Assembly: GCF_002210435.1 (NCBI RefSeq)
Contig: NZ_MZMV01000013.1
Coordinates: 1 to 64,000, forward strand
Reading direction: 5' to 3'
DNA: 64,000 nucleotides
Source of the DNA: Micromonospora wenchangensis
GTDB taxonomy: Bacteria > Actinomycetota > Actinomycetes > Mycobacteriales > Micromonosporaceae
Under the pieces are notes generated by a model that was not told the origin of the DNA, ran no database searches, and saw only the letters and a list, made by a program, of their open reading frames with translations. Both the position numbers and the translations under genes were made by a program. Positions 16,564-24,980 of the stretch are shown piece by piece (position 1 is the first letter of the stretch; each line of letters starts with the position of its first letter).

Positions 16564-16935
16564 ATGTCCACGGACACACCCACGCCCGCCCCGGCCGACT
16601 CGGCGGCGGAGCGTTATCTGGCCGTACAACGGTCGGACGAGTTCGTCGGGTTGCGCCGCGCGCTGCGCAGCTTCGTCTTCCCGATGACCGTCGCGTTCTT
16701 CCTGTGGTACGCGCTCTACGTGATCCTCTCCGCCTACGCGCGGGACTTCATGGGCACGAAGCTGTTCGGCAGCAACATCAACGTGGCGTTGATCTTCGGG
16801 CTGCTCCAGTTCGTCTCGACGTTCCTCATCGCCTGGCTCTACTCCCGGTACGCCGACCGCAAGCTCGACCCGACCGCCGACCGCATCCGCGCCGAGATCG
16901 GGGAGGTGAACCGTGAACACGGTCCTCGCGGTTGA
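16564..16935 (+). CDS. DUF485 small membrane protein (YjcH-like)
   Basis: 123-residue DUF485 protein. After a hydrophilic N-terminus come two membrane helices (about 38-62 and 73-97), with the family features FVFPMTVAFFLWYALYV and NVALIFGLLQFVSTF, and the helix end WLYSRYADRKLDP. DUF485 proteins are encoded directly before ActP-type symporters (yjcH-actP in E. coli) and are thought to assist them. ATG 16564 has a G-rich ribosome site (GGTGGTGA) about 8 nt upstream. It overlaps the symporter start by 23 nt. The possible CRP-type site and TACGGT box upstream suggest carbon-source control. Confidence 0.9.
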   Translation: MSTDTPTPAPADSAAERYLAVQRSDEFVGLRRALRSFVFPMTVAFFLWYALYVILSAYARDFMGTKLFGSNINVALIFGLLQFVSTFLIAWLYSRYADRKLDPTADRIRAEIGEVNREHGPRG

Positions 16936-18586
16936 GGCGGGCGGCGGCACCGCCCGCAACCTGACCATCACCCTGTTCCTGGTGTTCGTGGCGGTGACGC
17001 TGGCGATCACGATCTGGGCCAGCCGGCAGACCAAGACGGCCACCGACTTCTACGCCGGCGGCCGGTCCTTCTCCGGTTTCCAGAACGGCATGGCGATCGG
17101 CGGCGACTACATGTCGGCCGCGTCGTTCCTCGGCATCGCCGGCATCATCGCCCTGTACGGCTACGACGGCTTCCTGTACTCCATCGGCTTCCTGGTCGCC
17201 TGGCTGGTGGCGCTGCTGCTGGTGGCGGAACTGCTGCGCAACTCGGGCCGCTACACGATGGCCGACGTGCTGGCGTTCCGGATGCGCCAGCGGCCGGTGC
17301 GTACCGCCGCGGCGGTCTCCACCATCACCGTGTCGATCTTCTACCTGCTGGCCCAGATGGTCGGCGCGGGCGCCCTGGTCGCGCTGCTGCTGGGGATCAA
17401 GCCGGGCACGACCTTCCTGGGCATGGACGCCGACACCGCCAAGGTGGCCACCATCATCATGGTCGGCGCCCTGATGATCATCTACGTGACCGTGGGTGGC
17501 ATGAAGGGCACCACGTACGTCCAGATCGTCAAGGCGTTCCTGCTGATGACCGGCGCGCTGGTGATGACCGTGCTGGTGCTGGCGAAGTACAACTTCAACC
17601 TGTCGGCGCTGCTCGGTGACGCCGCCGCGACGTCGGGCAAGGGCAGCGCGTTCCTCGAACCCGGACTCCGGTACGGCGTCGAGGTGGCCGGCAACTCGAC
17701 CCAGACCTTCTACAACAAGATGGACCTGCTGTCGCTGGGCATCGCCCTGGTGCTCGGCACCGCCGGCCTGCCGCACATCCTGATCCGCTTCTACACGGTG
17801 CCGACCGCCAAGGCGGCCCGCAAGAGCGTGCTTTGGGCGATCGGCATCATCGGCACCTTCTACCTGTTGACGCTGGCCCTGGGCTTCGGTGCGGCGGCGC
17901 TGGTCGGCGGCAAGGAGATCATCGCGCAGGACAAGGCCGGCAACACCGCCGCGCCGCAGCTCGCCGAGGAGCTGGGCAGGTCCTTCCTCGGCGGCGACCT
18001 GGGCGGGGCGACCCTGTTGGCGATCATCGCGGCGGTCGCGTTCGCCACCATCCTGGCGGTGGTCGCCGGCCTGACCCTGGCCTCGTCGTCCAGCCTGGCG
18101 CACGACTTCTACGCCAACGTGATCAAGAAGGGGCAGACCTCCGAACGTCAGGAGGTCCGGGTGGCCCGGATCTCGGCCCTGGTCATCGGCGCGGTCTCGA
18201 TCGCCCTGTCGATCTACGCGCAGAGCCTCAACGTGGCCTTCCTGGTGGCGTTGGCGTTCGCGGTGGCCGCCTCGGGCAACCTGCCGGCGATTCTCTACAG
18301 CCTGTTCTGGAAGCGGTTCAACACCTCCGGCGCGGTCTGGGCGATCTACGGCGGCCTGGTCTCGGCCGTGTTCCTGGTGTTCTTCTCGCCGGTCGTCTCC
18401 GGCGCACCCACCTCGATGTTCCCGGACCACGACTGGCAGTGGTTCCCGCTGTCCAACCCGGGCCTGCTGTCCATCCCGTTCGGGTTCCTCTGCGGCTGGA
18501 TCGGCACGGTGATCTCCAAGGAGCACGACGAGGACAAGTACGCCGAGTTGGAGGTGCGCGCCCTCACCGGCGCGGGCGCGCACTGA
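16913..18586 (+). CDS. actP: Cation/acetate-type symporter (ActP-like)
   Basis: 557-residue sodium:solute symporter of the ActP branch, expected to import acetate or related short carboxylates with a cation. About 13 helices are seen. Markers include TATDFYAGGRSFSGFQNGMAI, GDYMSAASFLGIAG, GGMKGTTYVQIVKA and GLPHILIRFYTVP (quoted in part). GTG 16913 lies inside the end of the DUF485 gene (23-nt overlap), so translation is coupled. A 15-bp terminator hairpin follows at 18601. It is clearly closer to ActP than the symporter at 10902. Acetate specificity rests on family resemblance and the DUF485 partner. Confidence 0.88.
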   Translation: MNTVLAVEAGGGTARNLTITLFLVFVAVTLAITIWASRQTKTATDFYAGGRSFSGFQNGMAIGGDYMSAASFLGIAGIIALYGYDGFLYSIGFLVAWLVALLLVAELLRNSGRYTMADVLAFRMRQRPVRTAAAVSTITVSIFYLLAQMVGAGALVALLLGIKPGTTFLGMDADTAKVATIIMVGALMIIYVTVGGMKGTTYVQIVKAFLLMTGALVMTVLVLAKYNFNLSALLGDAAATSGKGSAFLEPGLRYGVEVAGNSTQTFYNKMDLLSLGIALVLGTAGLPHILIRFYTVPTAKAARKSVLWAIGIIGTFYLLTLALGFGAAALVGGKEIIAQDKAGNTAAPQLAEELGRSFLGGDLGGATLLAIIAAVAFATILAVVAGLTLASSSSLAHDFYANVIKKGQTSERQEVRVARISALVIGAVSIALSIYAQSLNVAFLVALAFAVAASGNLPAILYSLFWKRFNTSGAVWAIYGGLVSAVFLVFFSPVVSGAPTSMFPDHDWQWFPLSNPGLLSIPFGFLCGWIGTVISKEHDEDKYAELEVRALTGAGAH

Positions 18587-18600
18587 ACGACCGGCACCAC

Positions 18601-18634
18601 GGGCCCCCGACGCGACCGCTCGCGTCGGGGGCCC
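18601..18634 (+). terminator. Terminator hairpin, 15-bp stem
   Basis: A perfect 15-bp inverted repeat with a CCGC loop (arms 18601-18615 and 18620-18634) starts 14 nt after the symporter stop. It closes the DUF485-actP operon. Confidence 0.88.
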
Positions 18635-18749
18635 ACCCGTCGGTCACCCCGCGGAGACGCCCACCGGGCAGGGACGGGCAGGGTACGGGCCACGCCGGGG
18701 CCTCGGGTCGACCGGACCCCGGCCGGCGGGGAGAAGTAGGCTGGCCGCC

Positions 18750-19727
18750 ATGAAGGTTGCCCAGCGGTTCGGAAACGGTCACCGTGTCCTGGTCACCGGC
18801 GGTGCCGGGTTCGTGCCGTCGCACCTGGCGGACGCCCTGATCGAGCGCGGGTGCACGGTGGTCGCGCTGGACAACTTCGTCACCGGTTCCAAGGACAACG
18901 TCGCGCACCTGGCCGAGCATCCCCGGTTCACCCTGGTCGAGGCGGACATCTCCGACGGCCTGCCCAACCACCACCCGGCCCTGGCGCAGCGGTTCGACGC
19001 GATCATGCACATGGCCTCCCCGGCCAGCCCGACCGATTTCGAGAAGCTGCCGGTGGAGATCCTCCGGGTCGGTTCGGTGGGCACCCTGCACCTGCTCGAC
19101 CGCGCGGTCGCCGACGACGCCCGGTTCCTGATGGCCTCCACCTCCGAGGCGTACGGGGACCCGAAGGAACACCCGCAGCGGGAAACGTACTGGGGCAACG
19201 TCAACCCGATCGGGGTGCGCAGCGTCTACGACGAGGCGAAGCGCTTCTCCGAGGCGGCGACCATGGGTTACCGCCGCAGCCGGGGGCTGGACGCGGCGAT
19301 CGTCCGGATCTTCAACACGTACGGCCCGCGGATGCGCCCGGACGACGGCCGGGCGATCCCCACCTTCATCTCCCAGGCGTTGCGCGGCGAGCCGATCACC
19401 GTGCACGGCACCGGTGACCAGACCCGGTCGATCTGTTACGTCGACGACCTGGTGCGCGGCATCCTGCTGCTGCTCGACTCGACGCAGAGCGGCCCGATCA
19501 ATTGCGGCACCGAACACGAGATGTCGATGCGGCAACTCGCCGAGACGATCGTGTCACTCTCCGGCAGCACGTCACAGGTGACCTACGTCACCCGCAGCGC
19601 GGACGACCCGGAGATGCGCCGCCCCGACCTGACCCTCGCCCGGGACCTGCTGGGATACCAGCCGGAGGTCTCGCCCGAGGAGGGCCTGCGACGCACCATC
19701 GACCATTTCCGCGACCGGCTAGGGTAG
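18750..19727 (+). CDS. NAD-dependent SDR, UDP-glucuronate decarboxylase-like
   Basis: 325-residue extended short-chain dehydrogenase/epimerase. Closest features are those of UDP-glucuronate decarboxylase (makes UDP-xylose): HMASPASPTDFEKLPVEIL, STSEAYGDPKEHPQ, SVYDEAKRFSEA (catalytic Tyr and Lys) and RIFNTYGPRM. The nucleotide motif reads GGAGFVPSH instead of the usual GGAGFVGSH, so the third glycine of GxxGxxG is Pro. TAGGCT at 18737-18742 stands 7 nt before the ATG, suggesting a leaderless message. It precedes three LCP genes, fitting supply of a sugar nucleotide for wall polymers. Product identity is inference; a 4,6-dehydratase or epimerase is less likely. Confidence 0.85.
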   Translation: MKVAQRFGNGHRVLVTGGAGFVPSHLADALIERGCTVVALDNFVTGSKDNVAHLAEHPRFTLVEADISDGLPNHHPALAQRFDAIMHMASPASPTDFEKLPVEILRVGSVGTLHLLDRAVADDARFLMASTSEAYGDPKEHPQRETYWGNVNPIGVRSVYDEAKRFSEAATMGYRRSRGLDAAIVRIFNTYGPRMRPDDGRAIPTFISQALRGEPITVHGTGDQTRSICYVDDLVRGILLLLDSTQSGPINCGTEHEMSMRQLAETIVSLSGSTSQVTYVTRSADDPEMRRPDLTLARDLLGYQPEVSPEEGLRRTIDHFRDRLG

Positions 19728-19804
19728 CTCCCCCGCGCCACGCGGGACGGCCGGCGGGCTTCACATTCAGCGAACGCTCGACCCGGCTACGTACGCTGAA
19801 ACGC

Positions 19805-21034
19805 ATGTCAGCGACCTCGTCAGCCGGCGCCTCGCTCCCTTACCTGCACCGCAGCGCGGGCCGGGCCTCGGTGCCCGGTGCCGACCGGGCCCCCACCGGG
19901 CGCGCCCGGCAGTCCGACGCGCAGTGGTACCCGTCGCACCAGGAGAGCCAGCCCCGCTCGGGCGGACCGGGCGGCCCCGGCACACCGTCGGGGCCGGGCG
20001 GGCCGGGGAACTACGGCCGGCGCGGGCCGCGCCCGCGCTGGGGGCGGATCGCCCTGGTGGCGGGCGTGACGGTGCTGGTGGTGGCGCTGCTCGGCGGGAT
20101 CGGGGCCTGGTTCTACACCCGCAACCTCAACGAGGACCTGGCCCGCACCGACCCGTTCTCGGAGATCACCGGTGGCCGGCCGGCGAAGGCGGTCGACGGG
20201 GCGCTCAACATCCTGCTCGTCGGCACGGACTCGCGGGACCCGGACGCGGCGGTCGACAAGCCGGGCGAGTGGCGGGCGGACACGCTGATCGTCATGCACA
20301 TCCCGGCCGACCACAAGTCGGCCTACCTGGTCTCCGTCCCGCGTGACCTGTACGTGCCGATCCCCGAGAACGCGGGCGCGGCCTGCGACTCCGGTCAGCG
20401 TGCCAAGATCAACGCGGCGTTCGCCTTCGGTGGCCTGCCGCTGGCGGTACGCACCGTGGAGTGCTTCACCGACGTCCGGATCGACAACGTGATGGCGATC
20501 GACTTCGGCGGCTTCAAGGAGGTCACCGATGCGCTCGGCGGGGTCGACCTGAAGGTGGAGCAGAGCATCACCTCGATCCACAAGCCGTACCGGAAGTTCA
20601 CCAAGGGCACCATGCACATGGACGGCGCGACGGCGCTGGACTGGATCCGGCAGCGCAAGCAGTTCCCCCAGGGTGACTTCGCCCGGATGCGCCACCAGCA
20701 GGAGTTCCTGCGGGCGCTGATGGACAAGGCGGCGAGCACTGGCACGCTGACCAACCCCAAGAAGCTGAACGCGTTCCTCCAGTCGGTGACCGACGCGGTG
20801 ACCGTCGACAACGACTTCTCCCTCGGCGACATGGCGATCCAGTTCCGCAACCTGCGCGGGGAGAACCTGACGTTCCTGACCAGCCCGAACCTCGGCAGCG
20901 ACACCATCAACGGCGAGTCGGTGGTGGTGTCCGACCGGGAGAAGGCGCTCGCGATGTTCAAGGCGATGTCGGCCGACACGATGGCGGACTGGGTGGCGGC
21001 CGACAAGAAGGCGGCCGCCGGCAACGGCAACTGA
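19805..21034 (+). CDS. LCP family protein 1 (LytR-CpsA-Psr)
   Basis: 409-residue membrane-anchored LCP phosphotransferase, which attaches undecaprenyl-linked glycopolymers to peptidoglycan outside the cell. A Pro/Gly-rich cytoplasmic N-terminus (about 1-80) is followed by one membrane helix (about 82-104) and the LCP domain: NILLVGTDSRDP, ADTLIVMHIPADHKSAYLVS, SVPRDLYVPIP with the conserved Arg, AKINAAFAFGG and DWIRQRKQFPQGDFARMRHQ. ATG 19805 has TACGCT 7 nt upstream, so translation may be leaderless. It is the first of three LCP genes in a row. Which polymer it transfers (arabinogalactan-like, teichoic or capsule) is unknown. Confidence 0.9.
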   Translation: MSATSSAGASLPYLHRSAGRASVPGADRAPTGRARQSDAQWYPSHQESQPRSGGPGGPGTPSGPGGPGNYGRRGPRPRWGRIALVAGVTVLVVALLGGIGAWFYTRNLNEDLARTDPFSEITGGRPAKAVDGALNILLVGTDSRDPDAAVDKPGEWRADTLIVMHIPADHKSAYLVSVPRDLYVPIPENAGAACDSGQRAKINAAFAFGGLPLAVRTVECFTDVRIDNVMAIDFGGFKEVTDALGGVDLKVEQSITSIHKPYRKFTKGTMHMDGATALDWIRQRKQFPQGDFARMRHQQEFLRALMDKAASTGTLTNPKKLNAFLQSVTDAVTVDNDFSLGDMAIQFRNLRGENLTFLTSPNLGSDTINGESVVVSDREKALAMFKAMSADTMADWVAADKKAAAGNGN

Positions 21035-21047
21035 GACGTCGCCGGGG

Positions 21048-21076
21048 CGGGGGCGGGCCGGCGCGGTCCGCCCCCG
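21048..21076 (+). terminator. Probable terminator after LCP 1
   Basis: A 9-bp GC stem (21048-21056 with 21068-21076) with an 11-nt loop lies 13 nt after the LCP 1 stop. The arms are G- and C-runs, so alternative pairings exist. Confidence 0.5.
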
Positions 21077-21253
21077 TGTGTCAGGCAGATTTCGACGGAC
21101 GTCATCAGAGGTCGTTTCCGGACCGCTTGATCATCGGACGCCAACAGCCGTCCGGTCGCATCGATTCGCCCGAACGGATGAATCATGGGGCTAAAGGTCA
21201 GGTTGTCTGGGATTTGTGCGTGTGACGACCTCGCCTTGCCGGGAAGCGGTACG

Positions 21254-21259
21254 TAAAGT
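21254..21259 (+). promoter_or_regulatory. Probable -10 box of LCP 2
   Basis: TAAAGT, within TACGTAAAGT (21250-21259), precedes the LCP 2 gene and gives a leader of about 30 nt with GGAG at 21286-21289. No clear -35 was found. Confidence 0.4.
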
Positions 21260-21294
21260 GGTCCCGCCCCCCGATCACGCGAGCTGGAGCACGC

Positions 21295-22503
21295 ATGCCG
21301 GTTCAGACCAGCCCCCGCCCATCGTCGCTGAGCGCCGACCCCTACCGGGCGTCGGCCGCCGTCCCGTCACCGGGCGGTCGCGGCGGTCGGCCCTCCGCCA
21401 CGGCCCGCAAGCGCGCCCGGCGCAAGGACCCGCTCTGGGCGCGGCTGACCGTGGTCTTCGGCGCGGTGCTGATGCTGACCAGCGGCGTGGCGATCGTCGG
21501 CAGCAAGGCGCTGATCAGTCAGGCCACCGGCAACATCGCCCAGCGCAACCTGCTCGGCGGGGCGGGCAAGACCGAGGCCGAGGGCGGCGCCAACCTCGAC
21601 GGCCCGATCGACATGCTGCTGCTCGGCGTGGACGCCCGGGAGCGCTGGGCCGCCGACGACGTCCGCTCGGACAGCATCATCGTGCTGCACATCCCGGCCA
21701 GCCACGACCAGGCGTACCTGGTCTCGATCCCCCGGGACACCGAGGCGCAGATCCCGCCGTTCAAGAAGAGCGGGTTCAAGGGCGGCACCGACAAGATCAA
21801 CGCGGCGTTCCAGGCCGGCGCGCGCAACGGCGGCGGCTGGGAGGGCGGCGCGCAGCTGATGGCCCAGACCATCAAGAACATGACCGGGGTCAGCTTCGAC
21901 GGGGCCGCGATCATCAACTTCGGTGGCTTCAAGAACGTCATCGACACCCTCGGCACGGTGCGCATCTGCGTCAGCCACGAGGTGAAGTCGCACCACATGA
22001 TGATGGTCGACGGCAAGCAGATGTGGAACGCGGACGCCAAGAAGACCGGCCGGCCGATGACCCCGGTGGTCTACAAGAAGGGCTGCCGGGAGATGAACGG
22101 CCTCCAGGCGCTCGACTACTCGCGGCAGCGCTACGGCCTGCCGAACAGCGACTACGACCGGCAGCAGAACCAGCAGCAGCTGATCAAGGCGATGGCCCGC
22201 AAGGCCACCGACAAGGGCATGTTGACCAACCCGGTCAAGGTCAACCAGTTGATCAAGGCGGCCGGCAAGGCGTTCATCCTGGACACCGGCGGCGTGCCGG
22301 TGGCGGACCTGGTGTTCACCATGCGTGGGGTCACCGCCAACGAGTTGACCATGCTGCGGACCAACGGCGGCACGTTCAACGGCAACGCCAACAACCGTGA
22401 GGCGCTCAGCCAGCAGACGCTTGACATGTTCCAGGCGATCAAGGAAGACCGGCTGGGCGAGTTCGTGTACGCCAACCCGAGCGTGCTGTCCACCCGTAAG
22501 TGA
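21295..22503 (+). CDS. LCP family protein 2 (LytR-CpsA-Psr)
   Basis: 402-residue LCP protein with a basic cytoplasmic N-terminus (about 1-45), one membrane helix (about 50-70) and the LCP catalytic domain: DMLLLGVDARERW, SDSIIVLHIPASHDQAYLV, SIPRDTEAQIPP, DKINAAFQAGARNGGGWEGG and ALDYSRQRYGLPNSDYDRQQ. The conserved Arg/Asp set that binds the polyprenyl pyrophosphate is present. ATG 21295 has GGAG 5 nt upstream and its own probable promoter, so it may be expressed separately from LCP 1. A short palindrome at 22524-22541 follows. Three tandem paralogs suggest distinct acceptor polymers or conditions. Confidence 0.9.
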   Translation: MPVQTSPRPSSLSADPYRASAAVPSPGGRGGRPSATARKRARRKDPLWARLTVVFGAVLMLTSGVAIVGSKALISQATGNIAQRNLLGGAGKTEAEGGANLDGPIDMLLLGVDARERWAADDVRSDSIIVLHIPASHDQAYLVSIPRDTEAQIPPFKKSGFKGGTDKINAAFQAGARNGGGWEGGAQLMAQTIKNMTGVSFDGAAIINFGGFKNVIDTLGTVRICVSHEVKSHHMMMVDGKQMWNADAKKTGRPMTPVVYKKGCREMNGLQALDYSRQRYGLPNSDYDRQQNQQQLIKAMARKATDKGMLTNPVKVNQLIKAAGKAFILDTGGVPVADLVFTMRGVTANELTMLRTNGGTFNGNANNREALSQQTLDMFQAIKEDRLGEFVYANPSVLSTRK

Positions 22504-22700
22504 CCGGCCGGTAGTCGCGGCGAACCGGCCCGGGGGCCGGTCGGCCCGCCGTAGCCTGACGTGAGAACTGTTCACGTTACGGCCACGGGGAGGGCGTCAC
22601 GGCCAGGTCAGCGCGATCCGACCGGGGGCGGGGCACACCGCCTTCCGGCCGGCGCAGGGCACGCTGGCCACGGGCCCTGCTCGGCGTCGGCCTCGCCCTG

Positions 22701-23642
22701 GTGCTGCTCGCCGGGTTCGCCGTGGTCGGCGTGCGGCTGCTCGCCCACCGCTACGAACGCACGGTCAGCAAGGAGCAACTGCTCGCCCCCGACGCCCGGC
22801 AGGCCCGCACCGAACTGGAGACCGGGCTCAACTACCTGATCGTCGGCTCCGACCGACGCCCCGACGCACCCGGACCGGACCAGCGGTCGGACACCATCCT
22901 GATCGTGCACGTCCCGCCCGGCCTGCGGGAGGCGTACCTGATTTCCGTCCCCCGGGACCTGCTGGTCGCCATCCCCCCCGACGGCGTCGGCTACGCCGGG
23001 GGCCAGGACAAGATCAACGCAGCGTACGAGCACGGCGGCGGCGGCGAGGGCGGCACCCGCCTGCTCTCGGCCACCCTGACCCGGCTCACCGGCATCCGCT
23101 TCGACGGGGCGGCCCTCATCGACTTCGCCGGCTTCCGACGCGTCATCGACCTGCTCGGCGGCATCCGGATGTGCGTCGACACCGAGGTCCGCTCGATCCA
23201 CACCGGCGTCCTCTTCCCGGTCGGCTGCCAGCAGATGGACGGCGCACGGGCGCTCGACTACGCCCGGCAGCGCTACGACCTGCCCAACGGCGACTACGAC
23301 CGGCAACGGCACCAGCAGCAGATGCTGCGCGCGATGATGGACCGCGCCGGCGAGACCCACCTGCGCACCGACCCGGTGCAACTCGACCGGGTGCTGCGGG
23401 CGGTCGGCAACGCGCTCACCGTCGACACCAACGGCGTACCCCTGGACGATCTGCTGTTCGCCCTGCGGTCGCTGCCCGCCGACGCGCTGCACGGGGTGCA
23501 GCTCCCGTCCTACCCGCAGACCATCAACGGCATCTCGTACGTGGTGCTCGACAACGGCGGCGGCGGGCTCTTCGACGCCGTCCGCACCGACCGGCTGCCC
23601 GACTGGTCCCGGGCCAACCCGCGCTGGGTCAACCGGCTCTGA
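22701..23642 (+). CDS. LCP family protein 3, start codon uncertain
   Basis: Third LCP paralog, closest to LCP 2: YLIVGSDRRPDAPG, SDTILIVHVPPGLREAYLI, SVPRDLLVAIPPDG, DKINAAYEHGGGGEGG and ALDYARQRYDLPNGDYDRQR. The first usable start, GTG 22701, falls inside the membrane helix. The frame is open back to 22560 and encodes a typical basic N-terminus (SGRRRARWPRALLGVG before the helix), yet holds no ATG, GTG or TTG there. A GTC at 22596, just after GGGGAGG, is the position where a GTG would be expected. The true start is therefore unresolved: rare codon, mutation or sequencing error. The coordinates give the minimal form. Confidence 0.8.
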   Translation: MLLAGFAVVGVRLLAHRYERTVSKEQLLAPDARQARTELETGLNYLIVGSDRRPDAPGPDQRSDTILIVHVPPGLREAYLISVPRDLLVAIPPDGVGYAGGQDKINAAYEHGGGGEGGTRLLSATLTRLTGIRFDGAALIDFAGFRRVIDLLGGIRMCVDTEVRSIHTGVLFPVGCQQMDGARALDYARQRYDLPNGDYDRQRHQQQMLRAMMDRAGETHLRTDPVQLDRVLRAVGNALTVDTNGVPLDDLLFALRSLPADALHGVQLPSYPQTINGISYVVLDNGGGGLFDAVRTDRLPDWSRANPRWVNRL

Positions 23643-23726
23643 CCGTCGCGCCGTCCACCCGCCGCCAGACCGCCACGCCGAGCGCCGACGTGCCCTCGCC
23701 GGCACCGAGGATCTAGGCTTTCGACC

Positions 23727-24062
23727 GTGTTCGGATCCCAGGTTCCCAGTGTCCCCGTGACCGCGATCGACGACGACACCTACCTGCTCGACGTCCGCGA
23801 GGACGACGAGTGGGCGGCGGGCCACGCGCCCGGCGCGCACCACGTACCGATGATGGAGCTGCCGGCCCGGCTCGCCGAGGTGCCCACCGACCGCGACGTC
23901 GCGGTCATCTGCCGCTCCGGCGGACGCTCCGCCCAGGTCGTCGGCTACCTGCTCGGCAACGGCTGGGAGCAGGTCCGCAACGCCGACGGCGGGATGCGGC
24001 AGTGGGCGGCCGTCGGCAGGCCGGTCGTCACCGGGGACGGGCAGCCCGGCCAGGTCATCTGA
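23727..24062 (+). CDS. Rhodanese-like domain protein
   Basis: 111-residue single rhodanese domain. YLLDVREDDEWAAGHAPGAHHVPMM (in part) is the N-terminal rhodanese signature. The active-site loop is VICRSGGRSAQVV, with catalytic Cys at about 71 able to carry a persulfide, and GNGWEQVRNADGGMRQW is the C-terminal signature. It may transfer sulfur or act in redox sulfur trafficking in the cytoplasm; the acceptor is unknown. TAGGCT at 23714-23719 lies 7 nt before GTG 23727, a leaderless arrangement. The GDPD gene follows after 10 nt, probably in one transcript. Confidence 0.92.
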   Translation: MFGSQVPSVPVTAIDDDTYLLDVREDDEWAAGHAPGAHHVPMMELPARLAEVPTDRDVAVICRSGGRSAQVVGYLLGNGWEQVRNADGGMRQWAAVGRPVVTGDGQPGQVI

Positions 24063-24072
24063 GCAGCGGAGG

Positions 24073-24864
24073 ATGGCTGATCCACTGGTCTTCGCGCACC
24101 GCGGCGCGTCGGCCGACCTGCCCGAGCACACCCTGGCGGCCTACCTGCGGGCCCTCGACGAGGGTGCCGACGGGCTGGAGTGCGACGTCCGGCTGACCCG
24201 CGACGGGCACCTGGTCTGCGTACACGACCGGCGGTTGAACCGGACCAGCAACGGTCACGGCCTGGTCAGCGCCCGCACCCTGGCTGAGCTGGAGACCCTG
24301 GACTTCGGCTCCTGGCACCCCGGGTGCGCACCGGCCGACGGCGACGCCGTACCGGACGACACGCGTACCCGGCTGCTCACCCTGGACCGGCTGCTGACCG
24401 CCGTGCGCGACGCCGGTCGCCCGGTCCGGCTGCTGGTGGAGACCAAACACCCGTCCCGCTACCGGGGTGACGTCGAGCGCCGGCTGGTGACCATGCTGCG
24501 TCGGCACGGGCTGGCCGAGCCGCGCCCGGACGACCCGGTGCAGGTCACCGTGATGTCGTTCTCCCCGCTGGCGGTACGCCGGGTCCGCGAACTGGCCCCG
24601 GCGCTGCCGACCGTGCTGCTGCTGGAGGTGCTGCCGCGCTGGTTGCGACTCGGCCGGCTGCCGTTCGGGGCGCGGATCGCCGGGCCGGGCATCGGCCTGG
24701 TCCGGGCCCGCCCGGCGCTGGTGCCCGCGCTGCGCGCCGCCGGCCACCCGGTGTACGTCTGGACGGTCAACGAACCCACCGACCTGGAGCTGGTCCTCGA
24801 CGCGGGGGTGGACGGGGTGATCACCGACCGGCCCGCGTACACCCTGGCCCGGCTGGGCCGGTGA
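24073..24864 (+). CDS. Glycerophosphodiester phosphodiesterase
   Basis: 263-residue GDPD-family TIM-barrel hydrolase that splits glycerophosphodiesters into glycerol-3-phosphate and an alcohol. The metal and catalytic motifs are FAHRGASADLPEHT (HRG and Glu, about 8-21), LECDVRLTRDGHLVCVHD (Glu/Asp and the second catalytic His, about 35-52) and VWTVNEPTDLELVLDAGVDG near the end. No signal peptide is seen, so it is cytoplasmic, likely in phospholipid turnover. GGAGG stands just before ATG 24073. The stop is 4-nt-overlapped by an in-frame GTG of the next kinase frame. Confidence 0.92.
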   Translation: MADPLVFAHRGASADLPEHTLAAYLRALDEGADGLECDVRLTRDGHLVCVHDRRLNRTSNGHGLVSARTLAELETLDFGSWHPGCAPADGDAVPDDTRTRLLTLDRLLTAVRDAGRPVRLLVETKHPSRYRGDVERRLVTMLRRHGLAEPRPDDPVQVTVMSFSPLAVRRVRELAPALPTVLLLEVLPRWLRLGRLPFGARIAGPGIGLVRARPALVPALRAAGHPVYVWTVNEPTDLELVLDAGVDGVITDRPAYTLARLGR

Positions 24865-24980
24865 CGCCCGGCTCACACCGGCCCCCGGCCGACGCCGGGG
24901 GTTGGGGCCGGCACCGGCTGCCGGAGCCGGGTGACCTGCGGGGGGTGCCCGAACCGCCCGGCACGGGGCAGACTCGGGGC

